Below, piece after piece: positions 40,343 to 50,976 of a stretch of DNA of 64,000 nucleotides. Where the stretch lies: assembly GCF_016598595.1 (NCBI RefSeq), contig NZ_CP066786.1:1883501-1947500 (forward strand), given 5' to 3'. The first letter of the stretch is position 1, and every line of letters starts with the position of its first letter. The position numbers were made by a program, and so were the translations under genes. The notes under the pieces were generated by a model, which searched no databases, was not told the origin of the DNA, and saw only the letters and a list, made by a program, of their open reading frames with translations. This DNA is from Martelella lutilitoris. GTDB taxonomy: Bacteria > Pseudomonadota > Alphaproteobacteria > Rhizobiales > Rhizobiaceae.

Positions 40343-41170
40343 TCAAAGACAGCGCGCGAGCGTGCAGAATTCCGCGACGGCGAGTGTTTCGGCCCGCCGC
40401 GTCGGGTCGATACCCGCCTTTTGCAGGAGCGTCTCGCCGCCGAGCGCCTTGAGGCTCTGGCGCAGCATCTTGCGGCGCTGGCCGAAGGCGGCCTGGGTAA
40501 TCTTCTCGAGCGCGGCGGCCTCAACCGCGATCGGCTCCGCGCGCGGGGTGAGATGGATGACGCTGGAGGTCACCTTCGGCGGAGGCGTGAAGGCCTGCGG
40601 GGGGACATCGAAGGCGATGCGCGCCTCGGTCCGCCAGCCGGCAAGCACGCCGAGCCGTCCGTAATGGCTGCCGCCGGGCACGGCCACAATGCGCTGGGCG
40701 ACTTCCTTCTGGAACATCAGCGTCAGCGATTGCCAATAGGGCGGCCAGTCTTGCGGCAGAAGCCAGTTCACCAGCAATTGCGTGCCGACATTGTAGGGCA
40801 GATTGGCGATGATGCGCACCGGCCTGCCGCTGGCGATCTCGGCAAAATCCACCTTCAGCGCGTCGCCCTCGATAATCTCGAGCCTTCCCGGGTAGTGGCC
40901 GGCGATCTCCTCCAGCGCCGGAAGACAGCGCGAATCGCGTTCGATCACCGTCAGCCGTTCCGCGCCGAGCGAGAGGATGGCGCGCGTCAGCCCGCCGGGG
41001 CCGGGACCCACCTCGATGACATGCGCGCCTTCAAGGTTGCCGGCCGTGCGGGCGATCTTCTGCGTCAGGTTGAGGTCGAGCAGGAAATTCTGGCCGAGCG
41101 CTTTCTTTGCGTTCAACTCATGATTTGCCAGAACCTCGCGCAGGGGCGGCAGATCGTCGATCTGGCTCAT
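40343..41170 (-). CDS. rsmA: 16S rRNA dimethyladenosine methyltransferase
   Basis: Dimethylates two adjacent adenosines near the 3' end of 16S rRNA. The 275-residue protein has [11 protein letters not shown] at the N terminus, the SAM motif [16 protein letters not shown] and the catalytic [12 protein letters not shown] (NLPY). It continues with a KsgA-type C-terminal domain with [11 protein letters not shown]. Its ATG overlaps the pdxA stop by four bases (ATGA), so it is the last gene of the lpt-surA-pdxA-rsmA set. Confidence 0.97.
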   Translation of the reverse strand: MSQIDDLPPLREVLANHELNAKKALGQNFLLDLNLTQKIARTAGNLEGAHVIEVGPGPGGLTRAILSLGAERLTVIERDSRCLPALEEIAGHYPGRLEIIEGDALKVDFAEIASGRPVRIIANLPYNVGTQLLVNWLLPQDWPPYWQSLTLMFQKEVAQRIVAVPGGSHYGRLGVLAGWRTEARIAFDVPPQAFTPPPKVTSSVIHLTPRAEPIAVEAAALEKITQAAFGQRRKMLRQSLKALGGETLLQKAGIDPTRRAETLAVAEFCTLARCL

Positions 41171-42186
41171 CCGCGGTCCTCGGAACCGCGCGCGAGCCGT
41201 GCGGCGAGCTTCAGCGCCTCTTCGAGACTTCTCGGATCGGCGACGCCGCGTTCGGCAATGTCAAAGGCCGTCCCGTGGTCGGGAGAGGTTCGCACGAAGG
41301 GCAGGCCGAGCGTCACGTTGGCGCCTTCCTCGAAGCCGAGCGTCTTGACCGGGATCAGCGCCTGATCGTGATACATGCAGATCGCCGCGTCATAGCGCTT
41401 CCTGGCGCTGGCGTGAAACATGGTGTCGGCGGGAAGCGGGCCGGTGACATCGATGCCTTCCGCTCGCAGTGCCTCCAGCGCCGGTCGCACCGTTTCCTCG
41501 TCCTCGCGGCCGATCGTGCCCTGCTCGCCTGCATGCGGATTGAGACCGGCAACGGCAAGGCGCGGCGCGTCTATGCCGAAGCGCCGGGCGAGGTCGCGCG
41601 CGGTAATCCGGATCGTGTCGATGATCAGCGCCTGGTCGAGCGCGCCCGGAACGTCGGCAAGGGGAATGTGAATGGTGACGGGCACCACGCGCAGGGCCGG
41701 GCAGGCGAGCATCATCACCGGACGATACTCCGTTCCCGTCTCGCGCCGCGCGAGTTCGGCCAGAAACTCGGTATGGCCGGGAAAGCGGAAGCCTGAACTG
41801 TAGAGCACTGACTTGGCGATCGGATTGGTCACGAGCGCGGCGGTCTTTCCGCGCATGGTGAGCTTCACTCCCGTTTCGATTGCGGCAATCGTGCCGGCGG
41901 ATGTCCCCGGATCAGGCTTTCCGGGCGAAACGGGCGCCGCCGCGTCGATGGCGAAAACCGGCAGCGCCGCGCCGAACGCGGCGACTGCCGCCTCCGGAGC
42001 CGAAACCGCGACCGGCACATCCATGCCCAGCATCGCCGCACGGGCCTTCAGAATGCGCGGATCGCCGAGATAGACAAACGGCGGCAACCCTGTTTCACGG
42101 CGTCGAGACCAGGCCTTGAGCGCGATCTCCGGCCCGATGCCTGCGGGGTCTCCCTGGGAAAGGGCAAGGGGAAGATCAGCCATCAT
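41167..42186 (-). CDS. pdxA: 4-Hydroxythreonine-4-phosphate dehydrogenase
   Basis: NAD-dependent enzyme of the DXP-dependent pyridoxal phosphate pathway. The 339-residue protein starts [20 protein letters not shown]. It has the metal-binding histidines in [20 protein letters not shown] and [19 protein letters not shown], and the end-motif [23 protein letters not shown] sequence (here [20 protein letters not shown]). The second ATG (42183) is equally possible. The gene overlaps rsmA and lies 10 bp after the surA-like gene. Confidence 0.96.
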   Translation of the reverse strand: MMADLPLALSQGDPAGIGPEIALKAWSRRRETGLPPFVYLGDPRILKARAAMLGMDVPVAVSAPEAAVAAFGAALPVFAIDAAAPVSPGKPDPGTSAGTIAAIETGVKLTMRGKTAALVTNPIAKSVLYSSGFRFPGHTEFLAELARRETGTEYRPVMMLACPALRVVPVTIHIPLADVPGALDQALIIDTIRITARDLARRFGIDAPRLAVAGLNPHAGEQGTIGREDEETVRPALEALRAEGIDVTGPLPADTMFHASARKRYDAAICMYHDQALIPVKTLGFEEGANVTLGLPFVRTSPDHGTAFDIAERGVADPRSLEEALKLAARLARGSEDRG

Positions 42187-42196
42187 TCCGCGGCGA

Positions 42197-43150
42197 TCAG
42201 GACTTGCCCGGGGTGACGATCTGGGCCTTGCTCTTCAGTTCGTCCATATATTGTTCGCTCTCGTTGTCACGGTCTACTTCGGCGGAGTCTTCTTCGGCGC
42301 TGAGCACGAGACGCGCGGCATAATCGTCGGAGGTTGTCTTGCGCTCGCAGATGGCGAGGAACTCCGCGCCGAAGGGCGTGGTCTGCACCGACGTCGTATC
42401 GCCCTTGGCCTTTGTGACCGCGTCTTTCCACTCTGCTGGCAGTTGCGGCTCCAGAAAGCGCCCGTAGTCGAGAACGGTCACGTCGTTCATTGTCGCGGCG
42501 AATGAGATCGCCTGGTCACATCCCGGGAACTTGGATCGTGCGGCCTCGGCCTCGCGCTTGCGCTTGGCAAGCAGCGAGCCGCGTTCCTTCTGCGGCACGA
42601 CGAATACGATGCGCTTCAGGATATACTCGGTGGTCTCGGGCTTCTTGCCTTCCTTCTCCGCCTCTTCCAGCTGGGCAATGAACTGGTCTTCCGGCAGGAG
42701 CGAGTTGCCGCCGTAGCGCGCGCGCAGGAGCTGGCCCCAGCTCATCGAGACGGCGATGTAGAACTTGAAGTGATCGACGCCGACGCCGGCCTGATCCAGA
42801 ACGCTGCTCATCTGGGCAACGGACATGCCGTTGCTGTTGGCGAAATTGGCGAAGGCTTCGTCCACCTCCGGCTGGGTGACCGACATGTTGCGAAGCGCGA
42901 TCTCCGACTGTTTCAGCGCCTGGTCGATCATCGCCTCGCGGGCCTTCTCGTTGAGGTTGCCCTTGGTCCCCATCAGCCGCAGGAGATTGCGGCGCTTGGC
43001 GATATCGTCATTGGTGATCGGAACGTTGTTGACGATGACGGCGATGTCGACGGTCCTGGCGAAGGACGGTTGCGGCGCGGCGCCGACAATGCCTGCCGTG
43101 GCGATCATGGCGGCGGCAAAGGCGGTCACTGAAAATCTTGCGGCAGTCAT
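42197..43150 (-). CDS. SurA-like periplasmic chaperone
   Basis: A 317-residue exported protein with a signal peptide ([20 protein letters not shown], cleavage near SFA/RT) and an N-terminal SurA-type domain ([54 protein letters not shown]). The following parvulin region ([17 protein letters not shown]) is short and lacks the clear rotamase motifs of a full PPIase. The start at 43150 has AAGGAAAG upstream. Its place between lptD and pdxA is the classical surA locus, which supports a role in outer-membrane protein folding, including LptD. The symbol is left blank because the PPIase part is degenerate. Confidence 0.85.
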   Translation of the reverse strand: MTAARFSVTAFAAAMIATAGIVGAAPQPSFARTVDIAVIVNNVPITNDDIAKRRNLLRLMGTKGNLNEKAREAMIDQALKQSEIALRNMSVTQPEVDEAFANFANSNGMSVAQMSSVLDQAGVGVDHFKFYIAVSMSWGQLLRARYGGNSLLPEDQFIAQLEEAEKEGKKPETTEYILKRIVFVVPQKERGSLLAKRKREAEAARSKFPGCDQAISFAATMNDVTVLDYGRFLEPQLPAEWKDAVTKAKGDTTSVQTTPFGAEFLAICERKTTSDDYAARLVLSAEEDSAEVDRDNESEQYMDELKSKAQIVTPGKS

Positions 43151-43407
43151 GTTCTTTCCTTTCAACAGCTTCGTGCGCCGTCAGATCCCGGCGCGACACC
43201 TTGTCCGGCCTTGTCCGGCAGGGCGCAGCCTTCCCGGACTGCGGGCCCAGCGCCGGTCTGCCGCCCCTCCCGAGGCGTGGTGCCATAAACTGTCTGTTTC
43301 ATTCGTGGACATGTAATTTCGCGATCCATGCCCATCTCCCGATGGCAATGTTTTGTCCATTTTAGGGGCAAAAGCAAGGCATTGATCGGATCGGAGAGGC
43401 GTATCGC

Positions 43408-45753
43408 TCAATTGAAGGAGTCGCTGCCGATGACGATGTCGCCGAGCGTGCGGAAGGTCAGACGCGCGCCGATCGTCCAGTCGACAGCCGCGCGATTGTC
43501 GTTGTCCCAGTCTTCCTGATAGGTGATCGAGAAGATCGTGCAGATGTCTTCATAGGTCAGGCCGACCCAGCGATTGGTCAGGACATTGTTGGCCAGGTCA
43601 TAGGTCAGCGAGCCGGAGACGCCCCAATTGTCGTTGAGGCGGATGGTGCTCGTCGATTTGATCTCGCTGTTGCGTTCATTGTAGGCGTAGCCCGGCTGGG
43701 CGAGAATATTGGTGTAGTCGAGCGCCGTGTCGAACCAGCGCGACGTGTAGCCGACGCCGAAATCCGTCCGCTGCAGCGTGAAGTCTTCCTCGTCGAAGCG
43801 CGCGCCGCCCGTGAGGGAAAGGCCGAAGGGGAAGGAAACCGAGGCTGCGCCGACATAATCGGAGCGTTTCGATTCCAGACCGGAATCGATGCCGACGCCT
43901 GCCAGGTCGGGGGAGGCGAAGGAGTTCTTGCCCGCGAGCTGGAACGACTGGCCGAAAAGTCCGTTGACCAGCACGCCTGAATCGTAGACGCCGCGGTAGC
44001 GGAAGCCGAGATTGGCGCGTGTGCCGCCCTCGACCCGGTCATATCCCGAGAATTTGTCGCGTTCGAACAGGGTCAGCGCATCGAAGACGAAGCTCTGCGC
44101 ATCCTCGTTCGGCAGGCCACCCGCATATTGCTCGTCCGGACGGATAAAAACCTGGCCGATCGGCTCGATGATGTGCGAGCTGAAGCTGTTGGTCATCAGG
44201 ATCGGATAGTTCATCTCCAGGCCGGCGGTGACCATGGCGCGGGCGGCGGCGTCCTGATCGACGAAATTACCGGCATAGGTATAGGCGCCGTTGTTGATCC
44301 GGTTCGGATCATCGACATTCAGCAGGTAGCCATCGGCGCGGGCGGCAAGCAGCGGGCTGAGCTGCAGGCCGCCGTCTGTGGTAAACGTCCGCTCCCATTC
44401 GACCTCGCTCGTCAGGCGCGTGCTGTTTCCCTTCAGCCCGAGGAAACGGTCATTGACGCTTGTCGGCACGACGTCGTTCTTGCGGCGCACGATATTGGTC
44501 AGATTGTTGGTGACCGACAACTGGCCGCCGAAAACGGGTTCGGGCGCGATATAGTCATAATCGATGACCGGCACCACGATCGCCTGCTTGCTTTCGGCGG
44601 CATCCTCGCTGTCGGCGTCCTGGACGTCGAAATAATTGCTCTTGATCGAAACCGAACTGCGCTTGCCAAGACCCTCGAGATAGACCTGGTTGTTGAAGAT
44701 CTTGTCGTCATGGCCGTCGATGGAATAGGTGCGGGCGAAATTGTTGTCGCTCTGGACCATCGCGTCCCAGCCGAACACCCAGCGCGGATTGATCTGGAAC
44801 TGGCCGGTGGAGGCAATCATGGCGCGCCCGTTCACCTCGGCATCGGTCGTGCCGCCGGTAAACTGGTCGCTGCCCATCTGGTCAATGCCGGCGAAACGCA
44901 GCGTGTGCTGGCCGTTGCGATAACGCTTGCGGTATTCCGCCTCGAGCAGGAAACCCTGTTCGGTATAACCCGTTCCGGTGAATGTCACATCGGAACTGGG
45001 TGAGATCGGAATGTAATAGGGCAGGGAAAACCCGACGCCGAGATTCTCGCCGATGCTCATTGAGGGGAAAAGGAAACCGCGCTTGCGCTTCACGCTCGGA
45101 TCGGGAACCGTGATCGACGGCAGGACCGCGATCGTATGGCCGAGGAGCTGGAATCGGGGGCTTTCGAGCCGGACTGTGCGGGTCTCGCCGTCCTGGATGA
45201 CGCGTTGGGCGCGGATCTGCCAGAAGGGCGGCTTCTCCGGGTTTTCGGCACAGGGAATGCAGGCCGTGTAGACGCCGTTCTCGAGCACCATCTTTGTGCC
45301 GTCGATGCGTTCGGCCCGCTCGCCGGCGATGGCGATGTCTTCGGGCGTGCGGACGCTGATGGCGTCGAGAAAGCCGTTGGCGAAGTCGTCGGTGACGTCA
45401 AGCTTCTCGGCTCTCAGGCGGTTGCCGTCGGGGTCGATTACCTCGATCCCGTCATAGGCCATCATCCGGCCGGCCTTCTGGTCATACTCCACCCTGTTGG
45501 CGACCATGCGGTAGCCGGCGTAATATATCTGCACGCCGCCGACGGCGGAAACCATCTGGGTGTCGTGATTGTAGACGAGTTCGTTGGCCGTCAGCAGCAT
45601 CGGCCCCGAATCATCGTCAGGGACCGAAATACCGTAGTCTTCCTCAATGCTCGGGGAGGCTGCCGTCTGCGCCAGCAGGCTGACCGGCGTCAGCGCGCTG
45701 GCAAGCGCCAGAAGCCCGGCAAGGCCCAATTTACTCGTAACTCGCCGGGACAC
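43408..45753 (-). CDS. lptD: LPS assembly outer-membrane protein LptD
   Basis: Outer-membrane beta-barrel that inserts lipopolysaccharide at the cell surface. The 781-residue protein has a signal peptide (GLAGLLALASALTPVSLLAQ/T), an OstA-type N-terminal beta-jellyroll (LLTANELVYNHDTQMVSAVG, GVQIYYAGYRMVANRVEYDQ), a cysteine pair ACIPC near residue 160, and a long barrel with LptD C-domain sequences (RRGFLFPSMSIGENLGVGFS-like, YRGVYDSGVLVNG). The start is a GTG whose first base is the last base of the lptG stop (TAGTG). It is followed by a 257-bp gap before the surA-like gene. Confidence 0.95.
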   Translation of the reverse strand: MSRRVTSKLGLAGLLALASALTPVSLLAQTAASPSIEEDYGISVPDDDSGPMLLTANELVYNHDTQMVSAVGGVQIYYAGYRMVANRVEYDQKAGRMMAYDGIEVIDPDGNRLRAEKLDVTDDFANGFLDAISVRTPEDIAIAGERAERIDGTKMVLENGVYTACIPCAENPEKPPFWQIRAQRVIQDGETRTVRLESPRFQLLGHTIAVLPSITVPDPSVKRKRGFLFPSMSIGENLGVGFSLPYYIPISPSSDVTFTGTGYTEQGFLLEAEYRKRYRNGQHTLRFAGIDQMGSDQFTGGTTDAEVNGRAMIASTGQFQINPRWVFGWDAMVQSDNNFARTYSIDGHDDKIFNNQVYLEGLGKRSSVSIKSNYFDVQDADSEDAAESKQAIVVPVIDYDYIAPEPVFGGQLSVTNNLTNIVRRKNDVVPTSVNDRFLGLKGNSTRLTSEVEWERTFTTDGGLQLSPLLAARADGYLLNVDDPNRINNGAYTYAGNFVDQDAAARAMVTAGLEMNYPILMTNSFSSHIIEPIGQVFIRPDEQYAGGLPNEDAQSFVFDALTLFERDKFSGYDRVEGGTRANLGFRYRGVYDSGVLVNGLFGQSFQLAGKNSFASPDLAGVGIDSGLESKRSDYVGAASVSFPFGLSLTGGARFDEEDFTLQRTDFGVGYTSRWFDTALDYTNILAQPGYAYNERNSEIKSTSTIRLNDNWGVSGSLTYDLANNVLTNRWVGLTYEDICTIFSITYQEDWDNDNRAAVDWTIGARLTFRTLGDIVIGSDSFN

Positions 45754-46823
45754 TAACCGTCCTCCTGATGCAGTAATATCGTCAGACCCAAAGCCATCGC
45801 CACGACCACCGGAATCCAGGCCGCAAGAAGCGGCGACAAAACTCCGCTGCTGCCAAACGCCTTTACAAGAACACTCGTCACATAAAGCAGAAAGCCGGAC
45901 AGGATTCCACCCAAAATAACGGCCGGAGACTGCGCGAAGCGCGAAAACTTAAGGCAGACCGTGGCTGCGATAAGGGTCATCGCCACCAAAAGGAAAGGGA
46001 GGGATAACAAATAGTTATACTGCGTTTCCAAAGCTTTGGATGAAATTCCGAACTGGCGGGCGAGGTCAATTTGTCTCGGCAGTGCAAAAATGCTTACAAG
46101 GTCTGGCTGAACGAGGTTCTGCTGCACGAACTGCTCGTCGAGATTGGTTTTGACGCGGACCTCGTCCCGATGTGTGGATAATTCGCCGACCTCGGTTTCG
46201 GTCACGTCGTAAAGCGTCCACCAGCCATTGCTGAGCACGGCCCTTTCGGCGTCCTGGCGCTTGAAGAGCGCGCCCTGATCATCGAAGTAGATCACCACGG
46301 CCTGCAGGAGTTCGGTTCCGCTCTCGGCGATGCCGCGGCCGCCGATAATCGTATCCTGACCGTCGGTCAGCTGCCGCAGCCAGGGCACGGTCTGGTCCTG
46401 GCCATGGCCGATCGCCTCGAGCCCGAGCGCCTTTTTCTGGGTCCAGGAGGCAAGCGGATTGAGCGCAACGACGCTTGCCGCGCCGAGCAGCGCCGCGCCG
46501 ATGACGAAGGGCATGATGAACTGCCACACGGAAATGCCGGCGGACCGGGTGACGACCAGTTCGTTGCGACGGTTGAGCGCGATCAGGGCAACCATGGCCG
46601 AAAACAGTGCGATGAAGGGGACCGTCTGCTGCAGGATATAGGGCAGGCGCAGCGCCGTGATCAGCATCGCGTCCGTCGTGCCCTGACCGGCCTCGACCGA
46701 GATGTTGCCGATGACCTCGGAAAAGTCGATCAGGTAGATGATCGAGATCACGCCGAAAAAGAACCAGCCGACCGTTATCAGATAGCGCGTGAAGAAATAG
46801 CGGCCGAGAACGGAGAAGATCAT
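45753..46823 (-). CDS. lptG: LPS export permease LptG
   Basis: Inner-membrane component of the LptB2FG exporter that extracts lipopolysaccharide. The 356-residue protein has the YjgP/YjgQ layout: three N-terminal segments (RYFFTRYLITVGWFFFGVIS, LPYILQQTVPFIALFSAMVA, IMPFVIGAALLGAASVVALN), a periplasmic jellyroll domain, then three C-terminal segments. Its start overlaps lptF by four bases and its end overlaps lptD by one, so the three are translationally coupled. Confidence 0.95.
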   Translation of the reverse strand: MIFSVLGRYFFTRYLITVGWFFFGVISIIYLIDFSEVIGNISVEAGQGTTDAMLITALRLPYILQQTVPFIALFSAMVALIALNRRNELVVTRSAGISVWQFIMPFVIGAALLGAASVVALNPLASWTQKKALGLEAIGHGQDQTVPWLRQLTDGQDTIIGGRGIAESGTELLQAVVIYFDDQGALFKRQDAERAVLSNGWWTLYDVTETEVGELSTHRDEVRVKTNLDEQFVQQNLVQPDLVSIFALPRQIDLARQFGISSKALETQYNYLLSLPFLLVAMTLIAATVCLKFSRFAQSPAVILGGILSGFLLYVTSVLVKAFGSSGVLSPLLAAWIPVVVAMALGLTILLHQEDG

Positions 46824-47986
46824 GCCGCGCCTCCGTCATTGCGGGCGCGTCGACCGAGGAGACGATTCGAAGCGGCATAGACCCGCTCAAGCAGGCTCGC
46901 ATGCCTGCGGGCCCGTCTCGGCTTCAGCAGGAGGACGAGGCCGGCGGCAAACAGAACGATGACGATGCCATAGGAAATCGGGACGAACAGCGCCTCGCTT
47001 TCGGCGCGGTTTGTCGAAAATTGTGACATGAGCCGCAGAATCAGCGTCAGCACGAAGGCGGTCGCCATGGGCGGGATGCGCCGCTCCCTGTGCGAACGCG
47101 CATCGCCGACGATGACGATGGTGAAGATCGCGTAGATCAGCGGCAGCGACCAGTCGGTCAGTCTCCGCGTCAGTTCGGCGCGATAGGCGCCGGGATTGGC
47201 CTTGTAGTCCGGGTCTTCGGGATCGGGATTGAGCAGAAATCCCAGGCTGCGGTCGGTCGCCTTGCGCGAAGCCTGGCTGCGGTCGCTGGTCAGTTCCGAC
47301 AGGTCGAAACTGTAGGAGTCGAACTGGACGATGGAGACGTTGCCGGTCTCGTCCTCGCGCTGGACCTGGCCGTTCTTCATGATCAGCTGGCTTCCGCTTT
47401 CGTCGACCGCGCCTTCGCGGGCATAGTAGATGTAGGAGTTCTCCGGCTCGCGGTAGTCGGCGACGAACAGGCCCTTGAGCACGCGGCCCGAAAGCCGTTC
47501 CGATATCTGGATGTATAGCCCGTCCTCGATTTCGCGGAAGGTCTTTTCCTCGATCACCGTGGACAGCAGGTCGGCATAGACCGAGGCGATCAGCGTTCGC
47601 GCTTCGGCGCGCGACTTCGGCTCGATGTAATTGTCGAGAACGAAGGAGAAGGCACAGAGAACCACGGCAAAGATCAGGATCGGCCGGTAGATGATCGAAC
47701 GATGGGCGCCCGCAGCGTCGATGACGGCCAGCTCCGAATCATTGTTCATCGTCGTCAGCGTCTGGGCGGCGCCGAGGACGAGGCCGAAGGGCAGCACGGT
47801 CGGGATGACGGTGGGCAATATCAGCGTGGCGAGCGTCAGGAACGAGAGAATCGACTGGCCGCTGTCGGTCACGAGGTTGATTCGGCCGAGCACCTGCGTC
47901 AGCCACAGAATCGCCAGCACCGGCAACAGGGTTGCCAGGAACAGGCGGACCACGCGGGCCAGGATGTAGCGTTCCAGTATCTTCAT
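46820..47986 (-). CDS. lptF: LPS export permease LptF
   Basis: Partner of LptG in the LPS exporter. The 388-residue protein begins MKILERYILARVVRLFLATL, has the first-segment motif and VIPTVLPFGLVLGAAQTLTT, a periplasmic domain, and C-terminal segments with AIFTIVIVGDARSHRERRIP. The C terminus is longer and arginine-rich (KPRRARRHASLLERVYAASN). It is the first gene of the coupled lptF-lptG-lptD run. A PAP2 phosphatase gene lies 34 bp upstream on the same strand. Confidence 0.95.
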   Translation of the reverse strand: MKILERYILARVVRLFLATLLPVLAILWLTQVLGRINLVTDSGQSILSFLTLATLILPTVIPTVLPFGLVLGAAQTLTTMNNDSELAVIDAAGAHRSIIYRPILIFAVVLCAFSFVLDNYIEPKSRAEARTLIASVYADLLSTVIEEKTFREIEDGLYIQISERLSGRVLKGLFVADYREPENSYIYYAREGAVDESGSQLIMKNGQVQREDETGNVSIVQFDSYSFDLSELTSDRSQASRKATDRSLGFLLNPDPEDPDYKANPGAYRAELTRRLTDWSLPLIYAIFTIVIVGDARSHRERRIPPMATAFVLTLILRLMSQFSTNRAESEALFVPISYGIVIVLFAAGLVLLLKPRRARRHASLLERVYAASNRLLGRRARNDGGAA

Positions 47987-48020
47987 GCAGGTTCAGGCCT
48001 GTCGGGCGCGGGAAATCCGC

Positions 48021-48800
48021 TCACGCAATGCTTGCCGTTTCCTTTCTGGTGAAAAAATAAAGTGTTCCTGTGAAGACGACGACCGATCCCAGCCAGGCGA
48101 GAATGACGTCGGAGAGATAGTGGCCGCCATAGGCGAGCCGCATGGCGGGCGAGGCCAGGGCGAGCGCGATCAGCGGCGGCGAGAAGAGAAGCTTGAACCG
48201 GTCCGGCACGAGAAAAACGGCATAGCAGAAAAGCCAGCCTGCGCCTGCCGCTTCGCCGGAGATGAAGGAGCAGTTCGAGCCGCAGGCGCCTGAAAAATCA
48301 CCGGCCGGCACAAAGCTCAGATCGCCGCCGAACAGATCGGTGTTGCGCGGCCGCGGCCGGTGCGAATGCTCCTTGAGGATGAGATTGACGAGGATGCCGG
48401 GACCAAGAATGAGGGCAGTAAGGCCCGCCAGCAGCCGTTTGACAAGGCGGCCGTCATAGGTCGCGCCATGGTGCGACCAGGCCATGAACAAACGGATGAT
48501 AATGCCTACGCCGAGGATGATCGGCAGATAGAAGATCAGATCGCGCAGCAGGCCGAGCGCCGCGTCGCGGGCGATCGGAAAACTGCCGCACACCACGTTT
48601 GCCGGCGTGCTGGTGGCGCAATGCGTCTGGCTGAAAAAGAAGCGCGAGGCGCCGATGTCAATCCCGGGGAACAGATAGAACAACAGGAGGATCAGCCACC
48701 ACAGGGCAAACAGAATGACGAACGCCGCCTTGAGCGGCGGCAAGTCGCCAAGGCGACCGGATGAGTCTGTCAGCCATCTTTTCGGTCTGGAACTTGGCAA
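48021..48800 (-). CDS. PAP2-superfamily phosphatase, possibly lipid A or lipid phosphatase
   Basis: A 259-residue inner-membrane protein with about six hydrophobic segments. PAP2 motifs are visible: C1 KEHSHRPRPR (K-x6-RP), C2-like SFISGEAAG, and C3 MRLAYGGHYLSDV (R-x5-H-x3-D). The usual PSGH of C2 is replaced by ISGE, so the motif histidine is a glutamate. The start is TTG 48800, since the frame is blocked by a stop nine codons upstream and no ATG or GTG precedes the conserved part. Its place directly before lptF suggests a lipid A or LPS-linked substrate, but that is inference. Confidence 0.82.
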   Translation of the reverse strand: MPSSRPKRWLTDSSGRLGDLPPLKAAFVILFALWWLILLLFYLFPGIDIGASRFFFSQTHCATSTPANVVCGSFPIARDAALGLLRDLIFYLPIILGVGIIIRLFMAWSHHGATYDGRLVKRLLAGLTALILGPGILVNLILKEHSHRPRPRNTDLFGGDLSFVPAGDFSGACGSNCSFISGEAAGAGWLFCYAVFLVPDRFKLLFSPPLIALALASPAMRLAYGGHYLSDVILAWLGSVVVFTGTLYFFTRKETASIA

Positions 48801-48984
48801 ATGCGGGTCATCCGGTTTCGTTCGTCATGCATGAAGCACGGCGTTTCCTATTTGGTGGTTTTAAGTGTTATGAGGACGGGGTCAACCGTTCTCGACCCGT
48901 TGCGTTAACAAGGGGTAGATTTCCCTTGCTACAACCTGACGGCAAAACTGCGACGCGCATTCCCGAAACACCGGAGCACTGACT

Positions 48985-50475
48985 ATGAAATTCTCGATTT
49001 CCTTTGTGAAAACGGCAGATATCACTGACAAGACGGTCATCACGTTTGCCGCGGAGGGCGGCGCTCCGGCCGGTTCCGAGGCGCTTGGCGGGATTGATTC
49101 GCTTTACCGGAAGGCCGCCGCGACCGCCGGTTTCAAGGCCAAGCCCGCATCGTCGCTCGACCTTCTTTCGCCCGCCGACAGCGAAGCGGCGCGGATCATC
49201 GTGCTCGGTCTCGGTAAGGCCGATCAACTTGTCGCGAACAGCTATCTTCGAGCCGGCGGAAAGGCCGCGAGCCTCGCGCCGAAGGCGGAGACGCTCGTGG
49301 TCTTTGCCGAATCGGCAGGCGTTGCAACGGTTGCCGGCAATGTCGCCGAATTCGCCCTCGGCATGATGCTCGGCGGCTATAATTTCGACCGGTTCAAGAC
49401 CACCGGTCGGGATGAAGACGACGAAGCGAAGGAGATTGCTGTCGAGATCGTGACTACGGATCCGGATGCCGCCGAAACGGCCTTTGCCGAACGCAAGGCG
49501 ATCGGCGACGGAGTGATGCTGGCGCGAGAACTGGTCAATCTGCCGGCCAATGTTTTGGGCCCGCGCGAATTCGCCGACAAGGCCAAGGAGCTCGAATCAC
49601 TCGGCGCCAGGGTCGAAATCCTGGACGAGACAAAGATGCGCGAGCTCGGCATGGGCGCGCTGTTGGGCGTTGCCCAAGGTTCGACTCGTCCGCCTATTCT
49701 CGCGGTCATCGAATGGAATGGCGGCGAAACCGACGAGCGTCCGATCGCCTTTGTCGGCAAGGGCGTCGTCTTCGACACCGGCGGCATCTCGATCAAGCCG
49801 GCGGCCTCTATGGAGGACATGAAGGGCGACATGGGCGGCGCGGCTGCCGTCATCGGCCTGATGCACACGCTGGCCGCGCGCAAGGCGAAGGTCAACGCCG
49901 TCGGCATCCTCGGCCTCGTCGAGAACATGCCGGACGGCAATGCCCAACGCCCCGGCGATATCGTCACGTCGATGTCCGGGCAGACAATCGAGGTGATCAA
50001 CACGGATGCCGAGGGCCGTCTGGTGCTGGCCGATGCTCTCTATTACTGCAACGAGCGCTTCAAGCCGCGCTTCATGATCGATCTGGCAACGCTGACCGGC
50101 GCGGTGATGGTGGCGCTCGGCGCCCACCGCGCCGGGCTGTTTTCCAATGACGACGGGCTTTGCGCCGAACTGGCGAAGGCGGCGGACACGACCGACGAGA
50201 AAATCTGGCGACTGCCGCTTGGCGAGGAGTATGACCGTATGGTCGACAGCCGGTTCGCGGATATGCGCAATACCGGCGGTTCGCGCTATGCCGGTTCGAT
50301 CACGGCGGCCCAGTTCCTGAAGCGCTTTGTCGGCGAGACGCCCTGGGCCCATCTCGACATCGCCGGCACGGCCATGGGCGCGCCGAAAAGCGAGATCAAC
50401 CGCGGCTGGGCCTCCGGATTCGGCGTGCGTCTTCTCGACGAACTGGTCCGCTGCCACTACGAAACGCGCGGCTGA
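48985..50475 (+). CDS. pepA: Leucyl aminopeptidase
   Basis: Dinuclear-metal M17 peptidase that removes N-terminal amino acids in the cytosol. The 496-residue protein has the metal-ligand regions [20 protein letters not shown] and [12 protein letters not shown], and the M17 signature [14 protein letters not shown]. The N-terminal domain is poorly conserved as usual. It is divergent from the PAP2 gene, and holC follows after 17 bp, an arrangement common in proteobacteria. Confidence 0.96.
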   Translation: MKFSISFVKTADITDKTVITFAAEGGAPAGSEALGGIDSLYRKAAATAGFKAKPASSLDLLSPADSEAARIIVLGLGKADQLVANSYLRAGGKAASLAPKAETLVVFAESAGVATVAGNVAEFALGMMLGGYNFDRFKTTGRDEDDEAKEIAVEIVTTDPDAAETAFAERKAIGDGVMLARELVNLPANVLGPREFADKAKELESLGARVEILDETKMRELGMGALLGVAQGSTRPPILAVIEWNGGETDERPIAFVGKGVVFDTGGISIKPAASMEDMKGDMGGAAAVIGLMHTLAARKAKVNAVGILGLVENMPDGNAQRPGDIVTSMSGQTIEVINTDAEGRLVLADALYYCNERFKPRFMIDLATLTGAVMVALGAHRAGLFSNDDGLCAELAKAADTTDEKIWRLPLGEEYDRMVDSRFADMRNTGGSRYAGSITAAQFLKRFVGETPWAHLDIAGTAMGAPKSEINRGWASGFGVRLLDELVRCHYETRG

Positions 50476-50492
50476 ACGGGGAGGGCGAGCCT

Positions 50493-50942
50493 GTGACGGA
50501 GATCCTGTTCTACCATTTGACGGAATCCCTGCGCGAGGCCGCCTTGCCGCCGCTCGTCGAGAAAAGCCTGGAGCGCGGCTGGCGGGTCGCGATCCAGACC
50601 GCAAGCGAGGCGGAGCGCGACCGGTTGGACGGCATCTTGTGGACCTTCCGCGCCGACAGTTTCATTCCGCACGGAACCGATGCCGAAGACAATGGCGAAA
50701 CCCAGCCGGTGCTGCTGACGACGGCGGGCGCCAACGCCAACCGCGCCGATATCCGCTTTTTCGTCGAGGGCGCGGAGGTGCGCGACGTCGACGATTACAG
50801 CCGCGTCGTTGTGATGTTCGATGGTCACGACGGCGACGAACTCACCAAGGCGCGCGCCCAGTGGAAGGCGCTGCGTCAGGGCGACCACAGCCTGACCTAC
50901 TGGCAGCAGGGCGAGGGCGGGCGATGGCAGAAAAAGGCCTGA
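50493..50942 (+). CDS. holC: DNA polymerase III chi subunit
   Basis: A 149-residue clamp-loader accessory protein that links the replisome to SSB. It begins (from GTG 50493) MTEILFYHLTESLREAALPP, with LVEKSLERGWRVAIQTASE and LDGILWTFRADSFIPHG typical of HolC. It ends with a KAQWKALRQGDHSLTYWQQ region. GGGGAGGGCG lies upstream. The product is within the usual size range. Confidence 0.94.
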   Translation: MTEILFYHLTESLREAALPPLVEKSLERGWRVAIQTASEAERDRLDGILWTFRADSFIPHGTDAEDNGETQPVLLTTAGANANRADIRFFVEGAEVRDVDDYSRVVVMFDGHDGDELTKARAQWKALRQGDHSLTYWQQGEGGRWQKKA

Positions 50943-50976
50943 TCATCCGCCCGGAGGTGTGAAGGCCGAGCGGCTG

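Noticed and set aside
43195..43225. Direct repeat CCTTGTCCGG in the surA-like/lptD gap
   Set aside because: Only two adjacent copies of ten bases; too short to call as an element.
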